Shown here: in pieces, positions 56,327-64,000 of the stretch
Layout of the letters: every line of letters begins with the position of its first letter
Position numbering within the stretch: the stretch's first letter is position 1
Source: Labrenzia sp. VG12
Lineage (GTDB): Bacteria; Pseudomonadota; Alphaproteobacteria; Rhizobiales; Stappiaceae
Length of the DNA: 64,000 nucleotides
Direction of reading: 5' to 3'
NCBI RefSeq assembly: GCF_002237595.1
Contig: NZ_CP022529.1
Location: 1,116,001 to 1,180,000, forward strand
Program-made: the position numbers and the translations under genes
Notes under the pieces: model-generated
What the model was told of the DNA's origin: nothing
What the model saw: the letters and a program-made list of their open reading frames with translations, nothing else
Database searches by the model: none

Positions 56327-57937
56327 ATGCTCTATTTCGCCCGCTGGAAGATCGCTCTGATCCTGCTTGTGGTTGTTGCAGGCATCATAACGACCCTGCC
56401 GAATTTCTTCTCTGCCAAACAGCTTGAAAGCTGGCCGGACTTTCTGCCGAAGAGCCAGATGGTTCTGGGTCTCGATCTGAGGGGCGGTGCCTACCTTCTC
56501 TACGAGATCGACCAGAAAGACTACATCCAGAAGCGGATGAAACAGCTGGAGGGCGACATCCGTTCGACCCTGCGCGAGGATCCGAGGATCGGCTACACCG
56601 GCCTGGGCGTTCAGGGCGAAGCCACGCAGGTCCGGATCCGGGATCTCACGCGTCTGGCGGAAGCGGAAGAGCGACTGGAGCCCCTGGTCAATCCGCTTGT
56701 CACCAATCTGTTTGGTGGCCAGCCCGTCAACGAATTCGAGATGACCGTCAATGATGATGGTCTCGTCCGGTTCACCTATTCCGAACAGGGCCTTCAGGAC
56801 CGCATGACCAACATCGTGCAGCAGTCCATCGAGGTTATCCGCCGTCGTGTTGACGAACTCGGCACCACGGAACCCAGCATTCAGCGCCAGGGCAGCGACC
56901 GCATCCTGGTCGAAGCGCCGGGCGAGGACGACCCGGAGCGTCTGAAAGATGTCATCGGAACGACCGCCCAGTTGACGTTCCACATGGTCGACACGTCCAT
57001 GTCAGGGGAACAGGCGCTGCAGAACCGGCCACCTCCGGGAACAGTGGTCATGATGTCCGTGGACGATCCGCCATTCCCGTATCTTCTTGAAGAAGCACCG
57101 CTTCTGGGCGGGGATGATCTTGTCGATGCACAGGTCTCCTTCGACCAGCGTTCCAACGAGCCTGTGGTGAACTTCCGCTTCAACCAGTCCGGTGCCCGCA
57201 AATTCGCTCTGATCACGCAGCAAAACGTCAATCGCCCCTTTGCGATCGTGCTCGACGAAGAAGTGATTTCCGCGCCCGTCATCCGCGAACCGATCACCGG
57301 TGGTTCCGGTCAGATTTCTGGAAACTTCACGGTCGATAGCGCAAACGATCTTGCTGTCTTGCTGCGGGCAGGCGCTCTGCCGGCAAAGCTGACCGTGATT
57401 GAGGAGCGGTCCATCGGCCCGGGCCTCGGCGCCGACTCCATCGAGGCCGGACGGATTGCCTCGATCATTGCAGGCGCCGCCGTGATTGTCTTCATGATCC
57501 TGGCCTATGGCCGTTTCGGTTTGATTGCTGACTTGGCGCTGTTGTCGAACATCTTCCTGATTTTCGGGGCGCTAACCTTGCTTCAGGCCACGCTGACATT
57601 GCCCGGCATTGCCGGCATCGTCCTGACCATCGGTATGGCGGTGGATGCCAACGTGCTGATCTTTGAGCGAATACGCGAGGAATCGAGGGCAGGGCGATCG
57701 GTGATTTCAGCCATTGATGCCGGCTACAGCCGGGCGCTTGGCACCATTCTTGATGCCAACATCACCACGCTGATCGCGGCCGTCATTCTGTTCCAGCTCG
57801 GTTCCGGGCCCGTGCGCGGCTTTGCCGTGACCCTGGCAATCGGGATCTTCACCACGGTCTTCTCGGCCTTCACCTTCAGCCGGTTGCTTGTGGCTCTGTG
57901 GATCCGCCAGCGCCGTCCGTCCAAATTGCCGATTTGA
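56327..57937 (+). CDS. secD: Protein translocase subunit SecD
   Basis: A 536-aa six-TM RND-like protein. The start MLYFARWKIALILLVVV is TM1, with the conserved D1 motif LGLDLRGGAYLLYEID, a large periplasmic domain, then GPGLGADSIEAGRIASIIAG and the helix AVDANVLIFERIREE. SecDF uses the proton gradient to pull exported proteins. ATG 56327; a TTG two codons earlier is open. Confidence 0.96.
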   Translation: MLYFARWKIALILLVVVAGIITTLPNFFSAKQLESWPDFLPKSQMVLGLDLRGGAYLLYEIDQKDYIQKRMKQLEGDIRSTLREDPRIGYTGLGVQGEATQVRIRDLTRLAEAEERLEPLVNPLVTNLFGGQPVNEFEMTVNDDGLVRFTYSEQGLQDRMTNIVQQSIEVIRRRVDELGTTEPSIQRQGSDRILVEAPGEDDPERLKDVIGTTAQLTFHMVDTSMSGEQALQNRPPPGTVVMMSVDDPPFPYLLEEAPLLGGDDLVDAQVSFDQRSNEPVVNFRFNQSGARKFALITQQNVNRPFAIVLDEEVISAPVIREPITGGSGQISGNFTVDSANDLAVLLRAGALPAKLTVIEERSIGPGLGADSIEAGRIASIIAGAAVIVFMILAYGRFGLIADLALLSNIFLIFGALTLLQATLTLPGIAGIVLTIGMAVDANVLIFERIREESRAGRSVISAIDAGYSRALGTILDANITTLIAAVILFQLGSGPVRGFAVTLAIGIFTTVFSAFTFSRLLVALWIRQRRPSKLPI

Positions 57938-57953
57938 TCCGGGAGACAAACAC

Positions 57954-58904
57954 ATGTTGCTGAGACTCGTTCCGGACAACACGCATATCAAGTTCATGTG
58001 GCTGCGGAAGGTAAGCTTTCCGCTGTCCGTCCTGCTGGTGATTGCTTCACTGGCCGGTTTCTTCACCGTTGGCATGAATTACGGCATCGACTTCAAGGGC
58101 GGTACGATCATCGAGATCAAGACCGATGGGCCGGCCGATATCGGTGCGATCCGCTCCGAACTCTCCGAGCTCAATCTCGGCGATGTTCAGGTTCAGGAAT
58201 TCGGCGCGTCAGACGACATTCTGATCCGTGTCGAAGAGCAGCCGGGCGGCGAACTCGCCCAGCAATCGGTCGTGCAGCGGGTGCGCACGATCTTTGCCGA
58301 CGACAATGTCGACTTCCGCCGCGTTGAAGTGGTTGGACCGCGTGTTTCCGGCGAATTGGCCCAGGCCGGCGCCATTGCGGTGATTGCCTCGCTGCTGGCG
58401 ATCATGTTCTACATCTGGTTCCGGTTTGAATGGCACTTTGCCATCGGGGCGATCCTGACCACCGCCAACGATGTGGTGATCACAATCGGGCTATTCGTGC
58501 TGCTGCAGCTGGATTTCTCGCTGTCGAGTATCGCGGCCGTTCTGACCATTATCGGCTATTCGCTCAACGATACCGTCGTGGTCTATGACCGTATTCGCGA
58601 GAATCTGCGCAAGTACAAAAAGCGCCCGCTGCAGGACATTCTGGATCAGTCGATCAACGAGACACTGTCCAGAACGACCATGACCTCCGTCACCACGCTG
58701 CTTGCGCTGATTGCACTTTATGTCTTCGGCGGTGAGGTGATCCAGTCGTTCACGCTGGCGATGATCTTCGGCATTGTCATCGGCACCTACTCCTCGATCT
58801 TCCTGGCAGCACCGTTCCTGATCCTTCTCAACCTGCGTCCGGACGCCCTGACCAAGAAGGACGATGACGGCAAGGCAGGCCCTGAGGCCAAGGCCTCGGC
58901 CTGA
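57954..58904 (+). CDS. secF: Protein translocase subunit SecF
   Basis: A 316-aa partner of SecD with six TM helices. Conserved: FTVGMNYGIDFKGGTIIEI, RVEVVGPRVSGELAQAGAI, and IGYSLNDTVVVYDRIRENL. ATG 57954, 16 bases after secD with GGGAG upstream. The next gene begins 13 bases after its stop. Confidence 0.96.
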   Translation: MLLRLVPDNTHIKFMWLRKVSFPLSVLLVIASLAGFFTVGMNYGIDFKGGTIIEIKTDGPADIGAIRSELSELNLGDVQVQEFGASDDILIRVEEQPGGELAQQSVVQRVRTIFADDNVDFRRVEVVGPRVSGELAQAGAIAVIASLLAIMFYIWFRFEWHFAIGAILTTANDVVITIGLFVLLQLDFSLSSIAAVLTIIGYSLNDTVVVYDRIRENLRKYKKRPLQDILDQSINETLSRTTMTSVTTLLALIALYVFGGEVIQSFTLAMIFGIVIGTYSSIFLAAPFLILLNLRPDALTKKDDDGKAGPEAKASA

Positions 58905-58917
58905 GCAAGGGCGGTCG

Positions 58918-59295
58918 ATGGAAATTCGTGACGCACACTTTCCGGGCCGGGCGCCGCTGGATGCCTATGGCAATGGCGGTTTCCGGTTCGCGGACATGTC
59001 TCATCGCGGATCGCTGTTATGCGTTCCAAGCGGCATCTACGGCTGGCATCTGTCCAGTCCGGAAGAGCTGAGCGAAGAAGCGTTTCAACGGGTTTTCGAG
59101 GAACACGAAGACATCGAAGTTCTTCTGATCGGTACCGGCAAGGACCTTCGGCCCCTGCCGCAGGCACTCAAGGAAAGATTCCGGGCGGCCGGGATCCTGG
59201 CCGATCCCATGTCGACCGGAGCTGCCGTCCGCACCTACAATGTCCTCTTGTCCGAAGACAGGGCCGTTGCCACAGCGCTTTTGGCGGTGGACTAA
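58918..59295 (+). CDS. Mth938-like domain protein
   Basis: A 125-aa protein of the Mth938/DUF498 family (NDUFAF3-like). It has APLDAYGNGGFRFADMSHRG, then VLLIGTGKDLRPLPQALKER and MSTGAAVRTYNVLLSEDRAV. Mitochondrial NDUFAF3 helps assemble complex I; the bacterial role is less certain. The next gene encodes an NDUFAF6-like protein, so the pair mirrors two eukaryotic complex-I assembly factors. ATG 58918 follows CAAGGGCGG. Confidence 0.92.
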   Translation: MEIRDAHFPGRAPLDAYGNGGFRFADMSHRGSLLCVPSGIYGWHLSSPEELSEEAFQRVFEEHEDIEVLLIGTGKDLRPLPQALKERFRAAGILADPMSTGAAVRTYNVLLSEDRAVATALLAVD

Positions 59296-59312
59296 GCACT
59301 CGCGCGAACCAT

Positions 59313-60173
59313 ATGGCGGTCATGACCACCGATTTCGATCACGCAGCGGACATTGTGCGCCGGTTCGACAAAGACCGGTATCTGAGTGCTTTGCTCGCGC
59401 CCGAAACGCATCGTTCCGGACTGATGGCTCTTTATGCTTTCAGCGCCGAAATCGCGCGCATCCGGGAACTTGTCTCCGAACCTTTGCCGGGCGAGATGCG
59501 CCTGCAGTGGTGGCGGGATCTCCTGGAAGGCACGGAACACGGCGCTGCCGCGTCCAATCCTGTCGCCAATGCCTTGCTCCAGACCATAGACCGCTACAAG
59601 CTTCCGAAAAAGGGACTGGTGGCGATGACCGAAGCGCGGGTGTTTGATCTTTACAACGATCAGATGCCGAGCCTGAACGATCTGGAGGGGTATGCCGGAG
59701 AAACCGTTTCCGGCGTGATCCAGCTGGCCTGCTTTGTCCTGAACGGCGGCAAGGACCCGGAAACGGCCACGGCTGCCGGCCATGCCGGCGTGGCCTATGC
59801 ACTGACCGGTCTGATGCGGGCGCTTCCGTGGCACGGCTCCAGACGGCAGATGTATTTGCCGAAGGATGTCTGTGAGCGTCACAACCTTGATGTGGAGACC
59901 GTGTTTCGAGCGGAAACCACACCTGAGCTCGGGGCAGTCCTTTCAGAGCTGCGTAGTCATGTCCGCCATCATCTGAGCCGGGTGCAGCAAGCCGCCGGTT
60001 CCGTTCCGCCGGAATGCGACAATGCCTTTTTGCCGCTTGTTCTCGTGGAGCCCTTCCTGAAAAAGCTGGAAGCGCCTCGGCATGATCCGTTGAAACAGGT
60101 GATTGAACTGTCCCAACTCAGGCGTCAATGGCTGTTGTGGCGCGCCAGCGGCAGAGCGCTCTCCAGGATTTGA
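59313..60173 (+). CDS. Squalene/phytoene synthase-fold protein, NDUFAF6-like
   Basis: A 286-aa protein with the trans-isoprenyl diphosphate synthase fold. It has DRYLSALLAPETHRSGLMAL, RLQWWRDLLEG and GLMRALPWHGSRRQMYLPKD. The Asp-rich motifs of true squalene/phytoene synthases are lost: AEIARIRE replaces the first DxxxD and ALTGLMRALPW the second. Catalysis is thus unlikely, and it resembles complex-I assembly factor NDUFAF6. ATG 59313, 17 bases after the Mth938-like gene. Confidence 0.85.
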   Translation: MAVMTTDFDHAADIVRRFDKDRYLSALLAPETHRSGLMALYAFSAEIARIRELVSEPLPGEMRLQWWRDLLEGTEHGAAASNPVANALLQTIDRYKLPKKGLVAMTEARVFDLYNDQMPSLNDLEGYAGETVSGVIQLACFVLNGGKDPETATAAGHAGVAYALTGLMRALPWHGSRRQMYLPKDVCERHNLDVETVFRAETTPELGAVLSELRSHVRHHLSRVQQAAGSVPPECDNAFLPLVLVEPFLKKLEAPRHDPLKQVIELSQLRRQWLLWRASGRALSRI

Positions 60174-60216
60174 TCTGCCGCTCGCCTGGCAAGCCGCATC
60201 ATGGAAAACCGCGCAC

Positions 60217-61632
60217 CTACTCCGCGGCTTCCTTTTTCAAACCGAGTTTGCTTTGCCAGACGGCAAAGTCCGTCTTTGCGCGGCTGGTCATGGCCAGCTT
60301 CTTGGCCCGGGCCTTGTCCTTGCCTTTCAGCCGTTTGCCGGTCTCATCCTTAGTGGGAGCCTCCACGGGCGGAAACAGGCCGAAATTGACATTCATCGGC
60401 TGGAAGGAGCTCGGTTTCCCGGCACCGTCATCGCGCGAAATGTGCCCCCCGGTGATGTGGCCGAGAAGGGCGCCCATTGCCGTGGTCTCGGGTGGTGCAA
60501 TGATTTCGCGGCCATTTGCCTCCATCACGGAGAACAGGCCGGCGAGACAGCCGACGCTGGCCGATTCCACATATCCTTCGCAGCCGGTGATCTGACCGGC
60601 AAACCTGAGACGTGGGGCGGCCTTCAGCTGCAGCGAGCCGTCGAGAACCTTCGGTGAATTGAGGAACGTGTTGCGATGCAATCCGCCAAGGCGGGCAAAC
60701 TGGGCATTCTCCAGGCCCGGGATCATGCGGAAGATGTCGGCCTGGGCACCGTATTTCAGTTTGGTCTGAAACCCGACCATGTTGTAGAGCGTGCCGAGCG
60801 CGTTGTCCTGGCGCAGCTGCACCACCGCATAGGCCTTGACGTCCGGATTGTGCGCATTGGTCAGACCCATGGGTTTCATCGGCCCGTGGCGCAGCGTCTC
60901 GCGCCCGCGCGCGGCCATCACTTCAATCGGCAGGCAGCCGTCAAAATAGGGTGTGCCTTCCCATTCCTTGAAGTCGGCGGTGTCGCCTGTCAGTAGCGCG
61001 TCGATAAAGGCCTCGTACTGGTCCTTGTCCATCGGACAGTTGAGGTAGTCCTTGCCCGTACCGCCGGGGCCTACCTTGTCATAGCGCGACTGGAACCAGG
61101 CTTTCGACAGGTCGACGCTGTCAAAATGGACGATCGGTGCAATGGCGTCGAAGAAGGCGAGCGCGTCCTCGCCGCTTTTTTCAAGAACAGCCTGGGACAG
61201 GGCAGGCGACGTGAGCGGGCCGGTGGCGATGATGACCTTGTCCCAGTCCGCCGGAGGCAGACCGGCAATTTCCTGGCGATCGATCGTCACGCGCGGATGA
61301 TCTTCAAGGGCCTTGGTAACCGCGTCGGAAAACCCGTCCCGATCCACGGCAAGCGCGCTGCCGGCAGGAACCTGATGGGCATCGGCACAGGCCATGATCA
61401 GGGAGCCAAGCTGGCGCAATTCGTGGTGGATCAATCCTACTGCGTTCTGTTCGGAATCATCGGATCGAAAGGAGTTGGAACACACCAGTTCGGCAAGTCC
61501 GTCCGTCTGGTGGGCGTCGGTCTTGCGGACCGGCCGCATTTCATGCAGCACAACGTCAAGACCGGCCTGTGCGATTTGCCAGGCAGCCTCGGAGCCTGCA
61601 AGACCGCCGCCGATGACATGAATGGGGCTCAT
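60217..61632 (-). CDS. trmFO: tRNA (uracil-54-C5) methyltransferase TrmFO
   Basis: A 471-aa folate/FAD-dependent enzyme that makes m5U54 in tRNA from methylenetetrahydrofolate. It starts [20 protein letters not shown] (FAD binding), then [12 protein letters not shown], and [15 protein letters not shown] with a catalytic-type Cys. Its C-terminal tail is Lys rich. ATG 61632; the frame extends 22 codons upstream. It converges on the NDUFAF6-like gene. Confidence 0.95.
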   Translation of the reverse strand: MSPIHVIGGGLAGSEAAWQIAQAGLDVVLHEMRPVRKTDAHQTDGLAELVCSNSFRSDDSEQNAVGLIHHELRQLGSLIMACADAHQVPAGSALAVDRDGFSDAVTKALEDHPRVTIDRQEIAGLPPADWDKVIIATGPLTSPALSQAVLEKSGEDALAFFDAIAPIVHFDSVDLSKAWFQSRYDKVGPGGTGKDYLNCPMDKDQYEAFIDALLTGDTADFKEWEGTPYFDGCLPIEVMAARGRETLRHGPMKPMGLTNAHNPDVKAYAVVQLRQDNALGTLYNMVGFQTKLKYGAQADIFRMIPGLENAQFARLGGLHRNTFLNSPKVLDGSLQLKAAPRLRFAGQITGCEGYVESASVGCLAGLFSVMEANGREIIAPPETTAMGALLGHITGGHISRDDGAGKPSSFQPMNVNFGLFPPVEAPTKDETGKRLKGKDKARAKKLAMTSRAKTDFAVWQSKLGLKKEAAE

Positions 61633-61779
61633 ATTTGTTCCCTGGAATAAGCGGGCATGCGCGGATGAAACCAGGTTCCAGCGGAGCAGGCCAAACAACA
61701 GTTTGCAGCCCTGATACAGATTACCGGCGCATTGCGCAACGATGGCAGCGGGATCACGGCAGCTCAGGGGGCAGAAACG

Positions 61780-61823
61780 AAAAAACGCTCGCCGGTGGGA
61801 GGAGGATCCGGCGAGCGTTTTTA
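61780..61823 (-). ncRNA. Cuckoo-type sRNA hairpin A2 / terminator
   Basis: On the minus strand, a perfect stem of 14 bp (AAAACGCTCGCCGG / CCGGCGAGCGTTTT) closes a 12-base loop ATCCTCCTCCCA, and further T residues follow. It is both an excellent intrinsic terminator and a presenter of the anti-Shine-Dalgarno motif CCTCCTCCC. It is the last element of the 61902-62051 DUF1127 unit. Confidence 0.8.
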
Positions 61824-61828
61824 TGAAA

Positions 61829-61850
61829 CTGCGTCCCCGAAGGGGCGCAG
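61829..61850 (-). ncRNA. UUCG-type hairpin between two cuckoo-type hairpins
   Basis: On the minus strand CTGCG, C, CCC, TTCG, GGG, A, CGCAG: an 8-bp stem with one mismatch capped by a TTCG tetraloop. It lacks the CCTCC motif. It may be a structural separator or processing signal between the two sRNA units. Confidence 0.5.
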
Positions 61851-61860
61851 GCTTTGCAAT

Positions 61861-61887
61861 CCGTTGGCTGGGAGGAGGATGCCGCGG
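61861..61887 (-). ncRNA. Cuckoo-type sRNA hairpin A1
   Basis: On the minus strand CCG, C, GGC, loop ATCCTCCTCCCA, GCC, AA, CGG. The stem is shorter than that of A2, with an internal loop, but the loop is identical. It begins about 14 bases after the DUF1127 stop at 61902. Confidence 0.7.
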
Positions 61888-61901
61888 GACTGCGAAACTT
61901 T

Positions 61902-62051
61902 TTATTTCGCGGACTGGCGCGCGTAATGCGCAATGTCGCCGCGGGCAATGCCCAGGTCGTTCAGTTCACGATTGGACAGGTTGGACAGCTCGTCATAGGT
62001 CTGACGGAAGCGTTTCCAGTTGTTGAATTTGCGAACAACAGTATCGATCAT
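61902..62051 (-). CDS. DUF1127 small protein (copy 2)
   Basis: A 49-aa Arg-rich protein starting [20 protein letters not shown], with [20 protein letters not shown] and ending ARQSAK. The LSxRELxDLGIxRxDI core defines DUF1127 (YjiS-like). In Rhodobacter sphaeroides the DUF1127 protein CcaF1 (RSP_6037) is an RNA-binding protein co-transcribed with the CCUCCUCCC-loop sRNAs CcsR1-4. Here two such hairpins follow directly, so the same role is inferred. AAAGG lies 6 bases before the ATG. Confidence 0.93.
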   Translation of the reverse strand: MIDTVVRKFNNWKRFRQTYDELSNLSNRELNDLGIARGDIAHYARQSAK

Positions 62052-62516
62052 GCTTTAGGCCTTTCGCTTTATCTCTTGGCCATGGCACCGCGGATCGGCG
62101 TCTGGCCCGTTCGTCTTGATGACTGGAAGATAGGGATATTGTGCACTGCGAGGTAGAGGGGAAATCGCGAAGCAGCTATGCAGAAAATGCAGGTTTATAA
62201 ACGGTTAAACCGCTAATTGATCCATAATTGATCCCGCCTGGCGCATAGCTGCGCGCATTTCATGCTGCATATGCGAAGGGTTGGGCTATCTGAAACGGAA
62301 AAAGCCCTCCTGAACTGGAAGGCAATCGGCGGCTCTGCACCGCGTTGGCAGGTCTGTATCTCTTCGCTTGAGGTGACAAGTTCGCAAGCGCAAACCGAAG
62401 CTACGCCGGCACGTCTGTCGCACGCACGTATTTGTCACCACATGCTCAGCAAGGATGCTTCATGGCTAGCGGAGGTCGGGAAGGTCAGGAAGAAAATCCA
62501 AACGCCAGACAAACGA
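62052..62516. other. 465-base region between the two DUF1127/hairpin units
   Basis: Upstream region of DUF1127 copy 2 (minus strand). It holds a direct repeat TAATTGATCC at 62214-62223 and 62225-62234 (11-base period) and an inverted repeat CGGTT/AACCG at 62202-62212. An open frame at 62262-62543 runs antisense into a terminator stem and is not considered a gene. Confidence 0.4.
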
Positions 62517-62550
62517 ACGCCCGCCAGTGGGAGGAGGTACTGACGGGCGT
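62517..62550 (-). ncRNA. Cuckoo-type sRNA hairpin B3 / terminator
   Basis: A 12-bp stem (ACGCCCGTCAGT with ACTGGCGGGCGT, one G-U pair) around the loop ACCTCCTCCC, followed on the minus strand by TCGTTTGTC. It ends the 62645-62794 unit. The loop differs slightly from the others (ACC for ATCC, no trailing A). Confidence 0.75.
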
Positions 62551-62559
62551 CGTTTCGAC

Positions 62560-62595
62560 GTGACAGGGCTGGGAGGAGGATGCCCTGCGTGTCAC
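62560..62595 (-). ncRNA. Cuckoo-type sRNA hairpin B2
   Basis: On the minus strand CAGGGC, loop ATCCTCCTCCCA, GCCCTG, with outer GTGA/TCAC pairing across a small bulge. It is the middle of three motif hairpins after DUF1127 copy 1. Confidence 0.78.
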
Positions 62596-62596
62596 A

Positions 62597-62633
62597 CGCC
62601 CGTCGGCTGGGAGGAGGATGCCTAGGGACGCGA
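62597..62633 (-). ncRNA. Cuckoo-type sRNA hairpin B1
   Basis: On the minus strand GGC, loop ATCCTCCTCCCA, GCC, extended outward by an imperfect stem (GCGTCCC with GGGCGTG). It begins 12 bases after the DUF1127 stop at 62645. The stem is the weakest of the five, but the loop is identical to A1, A2 and B2. Confidence 0.68.
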
Positions 62634-62644
62634 TTCTATATGTG

Positions 62645-62794
62645 TCAGCCGTTGTGACGGCGAGCGACGAATTTGATGTCGCTCCGGCTGATGCCGAGGT
62701 CGGCGAGCTCACGCTGGGAAAGGCGGGACAATTCGTCAACCGCGCGGCGGTAGCTTACCCAGTTGTTGTAGCGTTGGCGCACTGTGTCGAACAT
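62645..62794 (-). CDS. DUF1127 small protein (copy 1)
   Basis: A 49-aa protein starting MFDTVRQRYNNWVSYRRAVD, with ELSRLSQRELADLGISRSDI and ending ARRHNG. It is clearly paralogous to the copy at 61902, equal in length and register (NNW, ELSxLSxRELxDLGI). TAAGGAAAAACAA precedes the ATG, a good ribosome binding site. CTTG at 62891-62894 and TTAAAT near 62869-62874 could form its promoter, weakly supported. Three CCTCCTCCC hairpins follow. Confidence 0.93.
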   Translation of the reverse strand: MFDTVRQRYNNWVSYRRAVDELSRLSQRELADLGISRSDIKFVARRHNG

Positions 62795-63034
62795 TTTGTT
62801 TTTCCTTATTTACCGAAACGCAGCTGCGTTCCGCGCCGTTGTTGATCCCTATATATTTCACCGCCCGAATTTAAAGAAGTGCCATATCTGCAAGTCTGAT
62901 ATGCATGTGGTGCAATGCAGCAAAAATTGAAGATGCTTTGCGCAGGTGATTCGAAAAAGTGTCATGAAAACAAAAGGCAGAGCCAGTGTGCGCTGCAAAC
63001 TGGTTCTGCCGTTGGGGCACTTCAGGTCGGGTGT

Positions 63035-64000
63035 TTATTCGGCCGCATCCGGAGCGCGCTGAGGCCGGCGCTGCAGCAGTTCCTGCAGGAACTGACCGGT
63101 ATAACTCGCCTGGACTTCAGCAACGTCCTCCGGCCGCCCGGCCGCGACAACGGTGCCGCCGCCATCGCCGCCTTCCGGGCCGAGATCGATGATCCAGTCC
63201 GCCGTCTTGATCACTTCCAGATTGTGCTCGATCACAAGAACGGTGTTGCCCTGGTCGACCAGCTCGTGCAGCACGTCCAGCAGTTTGGCAACGTCGTGGA
63301 AGTGAAGCCCAGTGGTCGGTTCATCCAGGATATAGAGCGTCCGGCCCGTGGACCGCTTGGAGAGTTCCTTGGCGAGCTTGACCCGCTGCGCCTCACCACC
63401 GGAAAGCGTTGTCGCCTGCTGACCGACCTTGATATAGCCAAGACCTACCCGGGCAAGGGTTTCCATCTTGTCACGCACGGAAGGAACGGCTGAGAAAAAC
63501 TCGGCGGCTTCCTCCACGGTCATGTCGAGGACATCGGCGATCGACTTGCCCTTGAACTCAACTTCCAGCGTCTCGCGATTGTAGCGTTTGCCCTTGCAGA
63601 CGTCGCAGGTGACATAGACGTCCGGCAAGAAGTGCATTTCGATCTTGATGACACCGTCGCCCTGACAGGCTTCGCAGCGGCCCCCCTTGACGTTGAAGGA
63701 GAACCGGCCCGGCTGATAGCCGCGCGCCTTGGCTTCCGGCATGCCGGCGAACCATTCGCGGATCGGCGTGAACGCCCCGGTATATGTGGCCGGGTTCGAA
63801 CGCGGTGTCCGCCCGATGGGCGACTGGTCAATGTCGATCACCTTGTCGAGCACTTCCAGGCCCTCGATGCGGTCATGCGGAGCCGGATTGTCGCGAGCGC
63901 CGTTGAGACGCCGTGCCGCGGCCTTGTAGAGCGTGTCGACCAGGAAGGTGGACTTGCCCCCGCCAGAAACGCCCGTGACGCAGGTGAAGGTGCTCAGCGG
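63035..64000 (-). CDS. uvrA: UvrABC excision nuclease subunit A, C-terminal part (partial)
   Basis: The last 321 codons of uvrA; the 5' part lies beyond the window. The second ABC module is visible: Walker [16 protein letters not shown] at the window edge, the zinc motif CEACQGDG with [18 protein letters not shown], signature [16 protein letters not shown] and Walker [16 protein letters not shown]. UvrA finds DNA damage with UvrB. The 240-base gap to the DUF1127 gene (62795-63034) has no other gene. Confidence 0.97.
   Translation of the reverse strand, partial: PLSTFTCVTGVSGGGKSTFLVDTLYKAAARRLNGARDNPAPHDRIEGLEVLDKVIDIDQSPIGRTPRSNPATYTGAFTPIREWFAGMPEAKARGYQPGRFSFNVKGGRCEACQGDGVIKIEMHFLPDVYVTCDVCKGKRYNRETLEVEFKGKSIADVLDMTVEEAAEFFSAVPSVRDKMETLARVGLGYIKVGQQATTLSGGEAQRVKLAKELSKRSTGRTLYILDEPTTGLHFHDVAKLLDVLHELVDQGNTVLVIEHNLEVIKTADWIIDLGPEGGDGGGTVVAAGRPEDVAEVQASYTGQFLQELLQRRPQRAPDAAE

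Noticed and set aside
62262..62543. Plus-strand 93-codon frame between the DUF1127 units
   Set aside because: Runs into the hairpin B3 stem, lacks a ribosome binding site, and its composition is unlike a protein.
61861..62633. Repeated GGGAGGAGG as a CRISPR or plus-strand ribosome-binding-site array
   Set aside because: Spacing is irregular, there are no spacers of constant length and no open frames follow; on the minus strand each copy lies in the loop of a hairpin, which explains it better.
1..64000. Mobile elements, prophage or CRISPR-Cas
   Set aside because: No transposase, integrase, terminal repeats, cas genes or regular repeat arrays were found in reading both strands.

Overview
The window is ordinary chromosomal DNA of an alphaproteobacterium of the order Hyphomicrobiales (Rhizobiales). 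Gene content and order point to a Stappiaceae-like genome (Labrenzia/Roseibium/Stappia); that last step is from memory, not from a search. Supporting blocks are pcm-like/tolC/popZ/valS, a long suf operon headed by an Irr-type box, argS/SPOR/nagZ/scpA/scpB/tatABC/serS/surE/pcm/LysM-M23, yajC/secD/secF, exoR, and two DUF1127 genes each followed by CCUCCUCCC-loop hairpins. GC content is high and even. I see no integrase, transposase, plasmid gene or CRISPR array.

Layout. 1-4757: late cobalamin synthesis (end of cobO, cobQ, then cobD and cobC on the other strand), with a small phosphatase and a membrane protein between. 4957-8860: two paralogous periplasmic binding proteins with no transporter, a YbdK-type ligase and a fibre-like coiled-coil protein, then tRNA-Cys (GCA). 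9293-16814: PIMT-like, tolC, popZ, DUF1284 (opposite strand), valS, DUF2155. 16826-18038: GNAT and an alpha/beta hydrolase. 18347-25750: cysteine desulfurase, sufB, a small crystallin-J1-like gene, sufC, sufD, sufS, sufT, sufA; tenA follows. 26504-32318: diguanylate cyclase, DEAD-box helicase, sulfotransferase-like gene and parE, all on the minus strand. 32912-37087: exoR, a Cys-rich secreted protein, xth, erpA and a dGTPase. 37184-54753: the argS-to-LysM cell-envelope/translation/secretion block, interrupted by a LysR-EamA-esterase trio at 41667-44665 and an orphan ABC ATPase at 47344. 54808-61632: DUF815 ATPase, yajC-secD-secF, Mth938-like, NDUFAF6-like, trmFO. 61780-62794: two DUF1127/hairpin units. 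63035-64000: 3' part of uvrA.

How the genes fit together. Most are housekeeping: Fe-S assembly (suf, erpA), protein export (Tat, SecDF-YajC, TolC), chromosome organisation and segregation (ScpAB, PopZ, ParE), tRNA charging and modification (ValS, ArgS, SerS, TrmFO), envelope remodelling (NagZ, SPOR, degenerate LytM factor), and repair or damage control (UvrA, Xth, Pcm, SurE).

The most interesting structure is at 61780-62650. Two tandem 49-aa DUF1127 genes on the minus strand are followed by two and three stem-loops respectively. Every loop carries the anti-Shine-Dalgarno-like motif CCTCCTCCC. This matches the published cuckoo/CcsR sRNA arrangement of Rhodobacter, here present as a doubled locus with five copies.
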